Below, piece after piece: positions 25,646 through 34,183 of a DNA stretch of 64,000 nt (position 1 is the stretch's first letter; every line of letters starts with the position of its first letter). Below the pieces are notes generated by a model. It did not search any database. It saw only the letters and a list, made by a program, of their open reading frames with translations, and was not told the DNA's origin. Origin of the DNA: Streptomyces bauhiniae (lineage in GTDB: Bacteria > Actinomycetota > Actinomycetes > Streptomycetales > Streptomycetaceae); contig NZ_SRRT01000005.1 of NCBI RefSeq assembly GCF_004784475.1, positions 372,001 through 436,000 of the forward strand, in the 5' to 3' direction. The translations under genes were made by a program, and so were the position numbers.

Positions 25646-28257
25646 CCCTCCTCCCCCGGTACGGCCTCGGGCTCGGTGGCGATGTCGATCAGCGCGGCCG
25701 CCCGTTCGGCAAGCCGCCCCGCCGCCTCCGGTCCCGCCGCGGCGGTGGCGATGACGAACCCGGCCCGCTCCCACGAGCTGGTGACCGGCCGCACCACGGC
25801 CCCCGGCTCGACGCCGAGGTGCACCGCGTGCACCCCCTCCGCCTCCCGCGCCCGCTCGGCGCCGGACACCCGCGCGACCCGGCCGGGCGGCGGGGTGAGG
25901 AAGCGTACGGCGGCGCCCCGGAGCGCGGGCCGGGGCTCCACCGGCCCGCGCCCCTCCAGCACCCGGAGCAGGCAGCTCAGGATGTCGGTGCCGTACGCCT
26001 CGTCGATGAGGACGGTGATGCCGCCGCCCGGCATCCGGCCCGCGCACTCGATCAGGTGCGGGCGTCCGTCCGCACCGGCGAGCAGCCACTCGGAGTGCAG
26101 GATGCCGGAGCGGAAGCCGATGCTCTGGGCGAGCCGCACCAGGGACCGGCGCAGCTCGGCCGACGTGTCCTCGGGCAGCGGGGCGGGCACGGTGTGGCCG
26201 GTCTCCACCGGGTGCCGGGAGTCCCGCACGGTCTTGGCGGTGATGTTGAGGAAGCCGACGACGCCTTCGTGGACGACGGCCTCCACGCTCACCTCCGGCC
26301 CGTGCAGCCGCTGTTCGACCAGGTAGCGGGCGGGTTCGGAGTGGCGGGCGCGCAGGGTCGGCTCGTCGGCGGTGGTGGTGTGGGCCCAGGCCGCGGTCAC
26401 GTCGTCGTCGGGGCCGAGGAGCTGCACGCCGAGGCTGGCCTGGCGGCCGGCGGGCTTGAGGACGGCCTCTCCGCCGTGGGCGGCGCGGAAGGCGGCGACC
26501 GTCTCGGGGCCGGTGGCGGGCGCCCAGTCGGGCTGGAGGGTGCCGGTACTGGTCAGCGCGGCCCGCAGCAGGCCCTTGTCCCGCAGCAGATGGGCGGCCT
26601 TGACGCCCGCGCCGGGCAGCCCCCACTCCTCGGCGAGCGCGGCGGCGGTGACGACCCCGTACTCGACCACGGGGACGACCGCGCGGACCTGCGGCGGGCG
26701 GGGTACGGCGCGTACGAGGCGCTCGGGGTGTGCCTCGTCCTGGGTGGGCGCGGGCAGCAGCGCGGCCACGCAGGCGTGGCGGTCGGAGAGCCCGGCGAGT
26801 CCGCGTGCCTCGATGACGTCGGGTTCCTCCAGCACCAGCACGGAGCCGACCGGGAGGAGGCCGTCGAGCTTGCCGAGCATGACGGGGCTGTAGCCGACGA
26901 GGACATGGGTGACGGACGCCTCCGGCAGTGCCTCGGGCCCGGTGTCGACGGTGATCGCGGCGCGCACTTCGGCCTCCAGCGCGTCCAGTTCGGCCACGGT
27001 CGGGGCGTCGATCAGGAAGGACACCGCCCGGTCCTCGGAGCTGTGCAGCTCGCCCAGGCGGGCACCCCGGTCCTGGTGGACGAGGACCGCGCGCAGGGCG
27101 GGCGGTGCGTCCGGCGGGCCGGGTTCGAGGTGCGGCCAGAGTCCGCGTTCCCCGACCCAGGCGGGCGCGACCCCGAAGCCGTCCACGGCCACGTCCCGCA
27201 GGATGCCCGGCGTGTGCTCCAGGTAGACCTGGCGGGCGAAGCGGGTGGGGGCCGGGTAGGTGACGGGTTCGCCGAGGGCGATCCGGATGATCTGCCGCTC
27301 CAGCGAGGCCCCGGTGGCCAGTTCGTACAGCACGCACAGTCCGTCGCCGGGCGGCCGGGCGGCGACCTCCATGAGTACGGGCCGTCCCTCGGCGCCGATC
27401 CGCCACTCGGCGTGGGCGACGCCGTCGCGGAAGCCGAGGGTGTCCAGGGCGTTCGCGTTGGCGCTGAGCAGCGTCCCGGCGTCGTCGGGGCGGTCGCCGG
27501 GCACGGTGTGGGACAGCTCGACGAAGGTGGGCGCGTGGCTGTCGGTGGTGTCCTTGCGGGTGACGGAGGCGAAGACGATCCGGCCGTCCTGGACGAGGGA
27601 CTCGACGGAGAACTCCTGCCCGGCGACCTTCTCCTCGACCAGCACCGTCTCGTGCGCCGGGTGCCCGGCGAGCAGTTCGCGCAGCCGGGCGGGCCCGTCG
27701 ACGCTCTCCACCCCGGAACTGGAGTGCCGTCCGGCGGGCTTGAACACCACCGGGTAGGTCAGAGACGCCACGTCGACCCGGTCGCGCTCGCCGGGCGGTA
27801 CGACGACGACGGCCGGGCTGTACTCGGGCAGGTACCAGCGCTGGAGGTACTTGCTGCGGCAGGCGCGGCTCGCGCGCAGGCCGGGGCCCGGCACCCCGAG
27901 GGCGTCGGCGAGCAGTCCGACGGGTTCGACCTGGGTCTCGCCCACCGCGCAGGCGCCGACGATGTCGTACTCCTCGCGCCAGCGCAGGGCGGCGGCCACC
28001 GCGCCGGGGAGGAAGGAGTTGTCGCGGCCGGGGTCGCCGTCGACGAAGGCGAAGTCGTGGATGCCGGCGGCCGGATGGGCGGGGTCGGCGGCGCACGCCA
28101 GTGCCTCGTCGCGGGCGCCGGCGGGGGTGATGAGGAGGATCTTCAGGCCGCGCCGGGCGAGTTCGTCCAGGTAGGCCGGTGACCGGCACACCACCAGGAA
28201 CGATCCCGCCAGTACGAAGGCGGCCCGGCGCTGTTCTCTTCTCTGCGGCTCGTCCAT
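25642..28257 (-). CDS. tandem double ATP-grasp ligase
   Basis: An 871-residue protein with two complete ATP-grasp modules. Module 1 (about residues 15-430): SRACRSKYLQRW, VVFKPAGRHSSSGVES, VLVEEKVAGQEFS, LMEVAARPPGDG. Module 2 (about 435-871): HLLRDKGLLRAAL, AVLKPAGRQASLGVQL, YLVEQRLHGPEVSVEA, LIECAGRMPGGG. Both keep the nucleotide lysines and the Mg-binding acidic residues, so two successive amide bonds, or one catalytic plus one structural half, are possible. ATG 28257 follows GGGAACGGGAG; longer frames lack an SD. Known stand-alone homologues have one module each. Confidence 0.85.
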   Translation of the reverse strand: MDEPQRREQRRAAFVLAGSFLVVCRSPAYLDELARRGLKILLITPAGARDEALACAADPAHPAAGIHDFAFVDGDPGRDNSFLPGAVAAALRWREEYDIVGACAVGETQVEPVGLLADALGVPGPGLRASRACRSKYLQRWYLPEYSPAVVVVPPGERDRVDVASLTYPVVFKPAGRHSSSGVESVDGPARLRELLAGHPAHETVLVEEKVAGQEFSVESLVQDGRIVFASVTRKDTTDSHAPTFVELSHTVPGDRPDDAGTLLSANANALDTLGFRDGVAHAEWRIGAEGRPVLMEVAARPPGDGLCVLYELATGASLERQIIRIALGEPVTYPAPTRFARQVYLEHTPGILRDVAVDGFGVAPAWVGERGLWPHLEPGPPDAPPALRAVLVHQDRGARLGELHSSEDRAVSFLIDAPTVAELDALEAEVRAAITVDTGPEALPEASVTHVLVGYSPVMLGKLDGLLPVGSVLVLEEPDVIEARGLAGLSDRHACVAALLPAPTQDEAHPERLVRAVPRPPQVRAVVPVVEYGVVTAAALAEEWGLPGAGVKAAHLLRDKGLLRAALTSTGTLQPDWAPATGPETVAAFRAAHGGEAVLKPAGRQASLGVQLLGPDDDVTAAWAHTTTADEPTLRARHSEPARYLVEQRLHGPEVSVEAVVHEGVVGFLNITAKTVRDSRHPVETGHTVPAPLPEDTSAELRRSLVRLAQSIGFRSGILHSEWLLAGADGRPHLIECAGRMPGGGITVLIDEAYGTDILSCLLRVLEGRGPVEPRPALRGAAVRFLTPPPGRVARVSGAERAREAEGVHAVHLGVEPGAVVRPVTSSWERAGFVIATAAAGPEAAGRLAERAAALIDIATEPEAVPGEEG

Positions 28258-28358
28258 CTCCCGTTCCCCCCGAATGTCGTTGCCGATGTCGATGGTGCGC
28301 GGCGGCCGGGCCGCTCCGCCGTCGGCGGGAGGCGGCCCGGTCGCCGTGGGGGCGCGTC

Positions 28359-29009
28359 TCAGTCGAAGCGGAGACTGCCCGTCCGGGTCCTCTTCAGCTC
28401 GAAGAAGTCCGGGTAGTTGGCCAGCGCGCGGGCTCCGTCGAAGATCCGGGCGGCTTCCTCGCCGCGCGGGATGGAGTTGAGCACCGGGCCGAAGAAGGCG
28501 ACGCCGTCGATGTGGATGGTGGGCGTGCCCACGTCCTCGCCGACCGGGTCCATCCCCTCGTGGTGGCTCTTGCGCAGTTCCTCGTCGTAGATGTCGGTGT
28601 CGGCGGCGGCCAGCAGCGAGTCGGGCAGGCCGCGGGCGGCCAGCGCCTCGGCGGCGACCGCGAGGTAGTCCTTGTTGCCGCCGTTGTGGATGCGGGTGCC
28701 CAACTCCTCGTACAGGCCCGGCAGTACCTCGTCGCCGTGGTGGTGCGCGGCGGCGGTGACGATCCGGATCAGGGCGAGGGAGTTGTCGACCAGTTCGCGG
28801 TACCAGTCGGGCAGTTCGCGTCCCTCGTTGAGGACGTACAGGCTCATCACCCGGAAGTTCAGGTCCAGTTGACGGTGTTGCTGCACCTCGAGAATCCAGC
28901 GGGAGGTGATCCAGGCGAAGGGGCAGGCCGGGTCGAAGTAGAAGTCGACCTTGGCGGTGTCCGTACCGGCGCCGGAGGCCGGCGCGGTGGCGGGCGTGTC
29001 TGCGGTCAT
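28359..29009 (-). CDS. Rv2466c-like thioredoxin-fold (DsbA-family) protein with altered active site
   Basis: A 216-residue DsbA-fold protein closely resembling Mycobacterium tuberculosis Rv2466c, a mycothiol-dependent reductase able to reduce nitro compounds. Matches include FDPACPFAWITSRWILEV, RKSHHEGMDPVGEDVGTPTIH (positions ~147-167) and FFELKRTRTG near the end. The family CPWC active site is here CPFA (Cys29-Ala32), so the resolving cysteine is lost. It may use a monothiol mycothiol mechanism or have become an isomerase or binding protein. Its start follows the ligase gene stop by ATGA overlap. Nitro/nitroso/diazo chemistry in this cluster fits the family. Confidence 0.83.
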   Translation of the reverse strand: MTADTPATAPASGAGTDTAKVDFYFDPACPFAWITSRWILEVQQHRQLDLNFRVMSLYVLNEGRELPDWYRELVDNSLALIRIVTAAAHHHGDEVLPGLYEELGTRIHNGGNKDYLAVAAEALAARGLPDSLLAAADTDIYDEELRKSHHEGMDPVGEDVGTPTIHIDGVAFFGPVLNSIPRGEEAARIFDGARALANYPDFFELKRTRTGSLRFD

Positions 29010-30691
29010 GCGGTGGGCTCCTCGTGGACGGCGACGAGCGCGCCGTCGCGGTCACGGACGTAGGCGGTCAGCTCGGCGTACTGCTCGCGCAGTTGCCGCT
29101 TGAGGACCTTACCGGTGACACCCACGGGCAGACCGGTCTCTTCCGGGACGATCTCCAGCAGGCCGAGCACCGGGTGACCGGCGGCCCGCAGCGCCTCGTT
29201 GGCCTGGCGGAGCAGCTTCTCCGGGTCGGGGTCGGCGACCGACTGGCCGACGGTGACGACGGCGACCGGCACGGTCCGTCCGTCGCGGCGCCCGGCGACC
29301 ACGGCGACGTCGCCGGTGTCGGGGACGTCGTTGAGGATGACCTCCTCCATGAACACCGAGTAGCCGGTGCCCTGTTCGGTCTCGATGGCGTCGGCGGCGC
29401 GGTCGACGAGGAAGAAGTCGCCGTTGCTGTCGCGGTAGGCCATGTCGCCGGGCAGCCAGTACCCGGACAGCTTGAAGCGGTAGGTCAGGTCGGAGTCGCC
29501 CCAGTAACCGGGCGTGATGGCGGGCCCCTTGGCGCCGAGGAAGCCGACCTCACCGTCGTCGGCGTGGCTGCCGTCCTTGCGCAGGATGGCGACCTCGGCG
29601 ACGCCGACCGGCTTGCCCGCACAGCGGTCGTGGCGCTCGCTGTCCAGGGTGCGGGCCTTGAGCAGCACGCCCCAGCCCAGTTCGGTGGTGCCGAGCCGGT
29701 CCAGGAAGGCGGCGGGCTCCAGGCCGGGGCTGCGCATGGAGAGCACCTTGGTGATGTGGGCCTGGTGCACGGCGTCCCCGATGGACACCCACGCCTGCAC
29801 GGAGTCCAGCGCGCCCGGCTCCGGCTCGGTGTTGGCGAGTTCGGCGTAGGCGTGCGCGAAGGACATCACCGAGGTCGGCTGGTACTTGCCGACGGCGGCG
29901 GCGAGACCGGGGCCGCTGCGGTCGCTGAGCGCGACGATCGGGGTGCCGCCGAGGACCGCGTACACGGTGTACGCGATGCAGCCCAGGTGGGACTGGGGCA
30001 GCGCGGTCATCATCAGGGCGCCGGGGTGCTCGGTGTGGTCGACCAGGCGGAACTTGGGCCCGGAGACGATGGACTTGTGGGTGTGGATGGTCGGCTTGGG
30101 GCGGCCGGTGGTGCCGGAGGAGTGCAGGATCGCCACCGGGTCGTCGTCGTGGTGGTGCCAGTAGGCGGACTCCGGGAGCGGCGCGGCCGGCGGGGCGGGC
30201 AGTTCCTCGACGGACACGGTGAAGCGCAGGCCGAGACCGTCCACGGCCGAGCCGAGCCGGTCCAGGCGTGCCTGGTCGGCGTAGAGGCCGACGGGCGTGG
30301 TCTGCTCGATCAGCGAGGTGGCGATGGCCTGCGGGGCGTTGGAGTTGATCAGCAGGGCGATCGCGCCGATCTGGGCGAGGGCGTAGAAGTGCAGCGAGTA
30401 GGCGAGGGAGTCCTCGAACCAGACGGCGACCCGGTCGCGCGGGCCCACGCCCTGCGCGAGGTACCAGGCGGACCAGCTCTGGGCCAGCGCGTCGAACTCG
30501 GTGAGGCTGAACTCCTCGCGCTCCTCCCCCGAGGGCACGGGTATCGGGCGGCTGGAGCGCAGGAACGGCAGGTCGGGGTGGGGGTTGGTGGCCAGCGCGG
30601 CCCGCAGCAGGTTGCCGCCGCCGATGGCGGGGTCGGCGGCGAGCGCGGTCCGCTGCTCGGGGGTGAGGACGGTCGGGGCGAACGTGGTCAT
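29006..30691 (-). CDS. acyl-CoA ligase-like adenylate-forming enzyme (possible CreM-type diazotase)
   Basis: A 561-residue ANL-superfamily enzyme. The phosphate loop SSGTTGRPK is at 191-199, A5-like DRLGTTELG follows, A7 is YWLPGDMAYRD and the C-terminal lysine lies in GKVLKRQL. The hinge after A7 is unusual (DRAADAIETEQGTGYS) compared with acyl-CoA ligases. CreM and AvaA6-type enzymes that use ATP and nitrite to diazotise aryl amines belong to this superfamily, so with CreD/E-like genes and the p-aminophenylalanine genes a diazotase role is plausible but not proven; CoA or carrier loading is the alternative. ATG 30691 follows GAGAGG. Confidence 0.78.
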   Translation of the reverse strand: MTTFAPTVLTPEQRTALAADPAIGGGNLLRAALATNPHPDLPFLRSSRPIPVPSGEEREEFSLTEFDALAQSWSAWYLAQGVGPRDRVAVWFEDSLAYSLHFYALAQIGAIALLINSNAPQAIATSLIEQTTPVGLYADQARLDRLGSAVDGLGLRFTVSVEELPAPPAAPLPESAYWHHHDDDPVAILHSSGTTGRPKPTIHTHKSIVSGPKFRLVDHTEHPGALMMTALPQSHLGCIAYTVYAVLGGTPIVALSDRSGPGLAAAVGKYQPTSVMSFAHAYAELANTEPEPGALDSVQAWVSIGDAVHQAHITKVLSMRSPGLEPAAFLDRLGTTELGWGVLLKARTLDSERHDRCAGKPVGVAEVAILRKDGSHADDGEVGFLGAKGPAITPGYWGDSDLTYRFKLSGYWLPGDMAYRDSNGDFFLVDRAADAIETEQGTGYSVFMEEVILNDVPDTGDVAVVAGRRDGRTVPVAVVTVGQSVADPDPEKLLRQANEALRAAGHPVLGLLEIVPEETGLPVGVTGKVLKRQLREQYAELTAYVRDRDGALVAVHEEPTA

Positions 30692-30770
30692 GGACAACCT
30701 CTCGGACAGGGTTCGGGCAGGGTGCGGCGAGGTCTTCACCGCCGGTGCCGTGCGGCCGCGGGTGTACGTC

Positions 30771-31643
30771 TCAGGGCTGTGCGAAGAGCCGGGCGCAGGT
30801 GTCGCGGTGGTGGGCGAGGTCGTCGCCCAGGTAGGCGCGGAGTTCGCCGAGCAGGGCGGCGAAGTCGGCCTCGGTGCCGTGCTCCACGGTGTCCGCGACC
30901 CGGTGCACCGCCTCGGCCAGCGCCTTGCGGGCCGCCCCCGCCTCGGCGTTGGCGTACTGGACGTCCCAGTACACCTCCGGGGTGCCGGAGGCGACGCGGG
31001 CCAGCAGGGCGAGCAGCGTGGTGGCGGGCGGCGGGGCGACCGGCCGCAGATCGGCGGCGGAGACCCCCGTACCGGCCAGCGCCAGCCCGAAGCCGAGGAC
31101 GGCGGCGTGGGTCAGCGCCTGGGAGGCGGCGGCGAGCCGGTCGTGCTCGGCGGCGTCGACGCGTACGACCCGGGCGCCCCACTCCTCGATCAGCGCCAGC
31201 AGCGCGGCGACGCCGGGACCGTCGTGGACGACCACGGCGGCGACCGGGCGGCCGGCGAAGCCGAGCGCGGGCGCGAACATCGGGTTGAGGCCCACCGCCT
31301 GGACGCCGGGGGTGTGCTCGCGTACGGCGCGGGTGACGGCCTGCTTCACGGACAGCGTGTCGGCGAGCACCGCGCCCGGCGCCAGCGCCCCGGCCAGGCC
31401 GGGCAGCGCGGCGAGCGCCACCGGCTCGGGCACGGCGAGCACGACGAGGTCGGCCCGGCCGAGTTCGGCGCTGAGCGCCGGGCCGGGGTCGGTGATGTCG
31501 CCGCGCACCCGCCGTGCCGCGCCGAACACGGGGGCGTCGGCGGGGTCGACGACGGTCACCTCGGCGCCCGCTTCGAGCAGCCGCTCGGTGAACAGCCGCC
31601 CCACGGCCCCGGCCCCGCCGACGACGACGGCCCGCCGGGTCAC
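30771..31643 (-). CDS. papC: PapC-like 4-amino-4-deoxyprephenate dehydrogenase
   Basis: A 290-residue prephenate dehydrogenase-type enzyme: Rossmann start VVVGGAGAVGRLFTERLLEAG, LVVLAVPEP, DTLSVKQAV, GLNPMFAP and SQALTHAAVLGFG. It would oxidatively decarboxylate 4-amino-4-deoxyprephenate to 4-aminophenylpyruvate. Location directly after the PabA-PabB fusion and mutase genes, as in the chloramphenicol and pristinamycin PAPA cassettes, is the main reason to choose it over tyrosine biosynthesis. GTG start overlaps the upstream stop (GTGA). Confidence 0.88.
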   Translation of the reverse strand: MTRRAVVVGGAGAVGRLFTERLLEAGAEVTVVDPADAPVFGAARRVRGDITDPGPALSAELGRADLVVLAVPEPVALAALPGLAGALAPGAVLADTLSVKQAVTRAVREHTPGVQAVGLNPMFAPALGFAGRPVAAVVVHDGPGVAALLALIEEWGARVVRVDAAEHDRLAAASQALTHAAVLGFGLALAGTGVSAADLRPVAPPPATTLLALLARVASGTPEVYWDVQYANAEAGAARKALAEAVHRVADTVEHGTEADFAALLGELRAYLGDDLAHHRDTCARLFAQP

Positions 31644-33715
31644 GACCGGCTCCCGGCGGAGGTGCCCGTTTCGAGCGCCGTCTCCAGCACGGCCGTGACC
31701 ATGGCCCGCGACTTCACGACCGTCTCTTGGAACTCTTCCTCGGGGTCCGACAGCGCCACGATCGCCCCGCCCACCCCGAACGCGACCCGGTCCGGCGTGG
31801 CGACGAGGGTGCGGATCACGATGTTGAGATCGGCGGCCCCGCTCAGCGCGAACCAGCCCAGCGACCCGGAGTACACCCCGCGCGGCCCCTCCTCCAGCCG
31901 GTCGATGATCTCCATGGTGCGCAGCTTCGGCGCCCCCGTCATCGACCCGCCCGGGAAGGCCGCCCGGACACAGGACACGGCCGTCTCCTCGGGCCGCAGC
32001 GTGCCCCGGATGGTGGAGACGAGCTGGTGCACGGGCGCGTAGGTCTCCACGTGGAACAGGCGCGGTACGTGTACGGACCCGACCTCGGAGACCATGTTGA
32101 GGTCGTTGCGGATGAGGTCGACGATCATCAGGTTCTCGGCGCGGTCCTTCTCCTGGCTGAGCAGGTCCTGCCGCAGTTCCTCGTCCTCGGCCGGGGTGGC
32201 GCCGCGCGGCCGGGTGCCCTTGATGGGCTTGGACTCGGTGACCCGGTCCGTGCCGACCGTGACGAACCGCTCGGGCGAGGCGCTGAGCACGGCGACGCCC
32301 TGGAAGTCGAGCAGCGCCCCGTACGGCACCGGACTCAGCCGGCGCAGCCGCGCGTAGGTGGTGAGCGGGTCGATACGGACGTCCATGACGACGGAGTTGG
32401 TCAGGCATACCTCGTACGTCTCGCCCTGCCGGATCTCCTCCAGGCTCTGGCGGACCCGGTCGAGGTAGGCGTCCTTGCCGTGCCGGAGCCGCAGGAGGTC
32501 ACTGGCGTCCGGGTCGGTCATGCCGGTGAAGCGGGCCGGGGTGTCCGGTGCGGTGCCGGGGGCGGGCAGGGCGCGCAGCCGCGCCTCGGTCTCGTCCAGC
32601 CAGCGCAGGGCGTCGCGGTCGTCGCCGTCGGCGGAGAGGGCGAGCAGATAGCTGACGCCCTCGGTGTGGTCGACGGCGAGCATGCGGTCGGTGAACAGCA
32701 TGGCCGCGTCCGGGGTGGCGGACTTGTGCACGGCCTGGCCGCCGGTCTCGGCCTTGAGTTCGTAGCCGAGGTAGCCGACGTAACCGAGGTTGAACTCGAA
32801 GGGCAGCCCCGCCGGTACGGGCACGGCGCGGGTGCGGATCTGTTCATCGAGGTACTCGAAGAAGCCCTGCTCGACGATCTCGCCCTCGTCGTCGGCGCGG
32901 CCGGGGCTGCGTACGGTGACGCCGCCGTCGGAGACCCGGTAGCTGACGTACTCGGCGAGCGGGCCGCGTCCGTCGCCGAGGAAGGAGAAGCGGGACAGGC
33001 CCTCGATGACCGCGCCGCTGTCCAGCCAGAAGCTGTGGGCGTCCCCGGCGAAGAGGGCGCGGTAGGCGGCCTCGGTGTCGGGCTGGAGGCCGATCCGCCG
33101 GGTGTGCACGGTGTACCGGGAGCCGCTCGCGCCGGTGGCCCGGTGGGCGAGCGCCAGGCGGCGGAAGTTGCGCAGCAGGTCGCGGCCGTACTCGCTGCTG
33201 ATGGACTCGGGGTGGAACTGCACGCCCCACACCGGCCGGGACACATGCCGTACGCCCATGATCACGCCGTCTTCGGTCCAGGCGACGGCCTCGAGTTCGT
33301 CGGGCAGGCCGGTGGCGGCGAGCGAGTGGTAGCGGACCACGTCGAAGGGGCTGGGGAGTCCGGCGAAGAGGTCGGTGCCGTTGTGGTGGACGGCGGAGAT
33401 CCGGCCGTGCATGGGCTCGGGCGCGAGGGCGACCGTGCCGCCGAACAGATGGGTGATGCCCTGGTGGCCGAGGCAGACGCCGAGGACGGGCAGTCCGCTG
33501 TCCAGGATGGCGCGGGCGCTGATGCCGAAGTCCCGTTCGCGGTCCGGGCGTCCGGGGCCGGGCGAGATGACGACGGCGTCGAACTCCTCCAGCCGCAGCG
33601 CGGACCAGTCGGCGCCGTTGCGGACGACGACCGGCGGCCGGCCGTTCACCTCGCCGAGCAACTGGTAGAGGTTGTAGGTGAAGGAGTCGTAGTTGTCGAT
33701 GAGCAAGGTCCTCAC
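31640..33715 (-). CDS. papA: aminodeoxychorismate synthase, PabA-PabB fusion
   Basis: A 691-residue fusion. The N-terminal glutamine amidotransferase has GVCLGHQG (Cys81) and FHPES (His168, Glu170). The C-terminal chorismate-binding PabB part includes SPERFV, KPIKGTRPRG and FPGGSMTGAPKLRTMEI. It makes 4-amino-4-deoxychorismate from chorismate and glutamine. Fused PabAB with adjacent mutase and dehydrogenase is the hallmark of p-aminophenylalanine biosynthesis. GTG start; both ends overlap neighbours by 4 bp. Confidence 0.93.
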   Translation of the reverse strand: MRTLLIDNYDSFTYNLYQLLGEVNGRPPVVVRNGADWSALRLEEFDAVVISPGPGRPDRERDFGISARAILDSGLPVLGVCLGHQGITHLFGGTVALAPEPMHGRISAVHHNGTDLFAGLPSPFDVVRYHSLAATGLPDELEAVAWTEDGVIMGVRHVSRPVWGVQFHPESISSEYGRDLLRNFRRLALAHRATGASGSRYTVHTRRIGLQPDTEAAYRALFAGDAHSFWLDSGAVIEGLSRFSFLGDGRGPLAEYVSYRVSDGGVTVRSPGRADDEGEIVEQGFFEYLDEQIRTRAVPVPAGLPFEFNLGYVGYLGYELKAETGGQAVHKSATPDAAMLFTDRMLAVDHTEGVSYLLALSADGDDRDALRWLDETEARLRALPAPGTAPDTPARFTGMTDPDASDLLRLRHGKDAYLDRVRQSLEEIRQGETYEVCLTNSVVMDVRIDPLTTYARLRRLSPVPYGALLDFQGVAVLSASPERFVTVGTDRVTESKPIKGTRPRGATPAEDEELRQDLLSQEKDRAENLMIVDLIRNDLNMVSEVGSVHVPRLFHVETYAPVHQLVSTIRGTLRPEETAVSCVRAAFPGGSMTGAPKLRTMEIIDRLEEGPRGVYSGSLGWFALSGAADLNIVIRTLVATPDRVAFGVGGAIVALSDPEEEFQETVVKSRAMVTAVLETALETGTSAGSRS

Positions 33716-34014
33716 GAGGAACCTCCGATCACCCGGTCCTCGACGCGGCAGGTCTCCTCGATCACGAGGTCGTACAGTTTCCGCAGGAACTCCCGGTCGA
33801 TGCCGTGCCGTTCGCCGTAGCGGGCGGCGCGTTCCTGGACGATGCCGATCCGGTGCGGCTGCATCATCGGCACGTCGTGCTCCCGCTTGAAGTGGCCGAT
33901 CTCCACGCACTTCTCGATCCGGGCCCGCAGTTCGTCCAGGAAACGTCCGTCGATCGCGTCGAGCTCCGCCCGAAGGTCCTCGATGGTGACGCCGGCTGTC
34001 GGCCTCTCCCCCAT
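33712..34014 (-). CDS. papB: PapB-like 4-amino-4-deoxychorismate mutase (AroQ fold)
   Basis: A 100-residue AroQ-type chorismate mutase. Helix 1 is LRAELDAIDGRFLDELRARI, followed by IGHFKREHDVPMMQPHR and IDREFLRKLYDLVIEETCR, with the expected Arg, Lys and Glu/Gln active-site positions. It rearranges 4-amino-4-deoxychorismate to 4-amino-4-deoxyprephenate. ATG 34014 follows GGGAGGGG at good spacing and gives the family length. It is the first gene of the PAPA operon, whose promoter should lie in 34015-34183. Confidence 0.9.
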   Translation of the reverse strand: MGERPTAGVTIEDLRAELDAIDGRFLDELRARIEKCVEIGHFKREHDVPMMQPHRIGIVQERAARYGERHGIDREFLRKLYDLVIEETCRVEDRVIGGSS

Positions 34015-34183
34015 GGCTGCCCCTCCCGCCTGTCCACGGTCCGAATGTGCCCGCCGCCGGGCTCGGCCCGCCACCGGCCCGATAGCTCGGATCACCGCAG
34101 TGCACACAGTGCGGGGATCGATACGGGGACAAGCGGGACATGTCGGCGGGCCCCGGAGGCCGCGTAGGAGGGGGCGAGAGGGG

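Noticed and set aside
23184..28257. Graspetide/microviridin-type RiPP ligases acting on the 28-residue peptide
   Set aside because: The ATP-grasp modules look like BacD/L-amino-acid ligases rather than MvdD-type enzymes; link to the peptide remains unproven.
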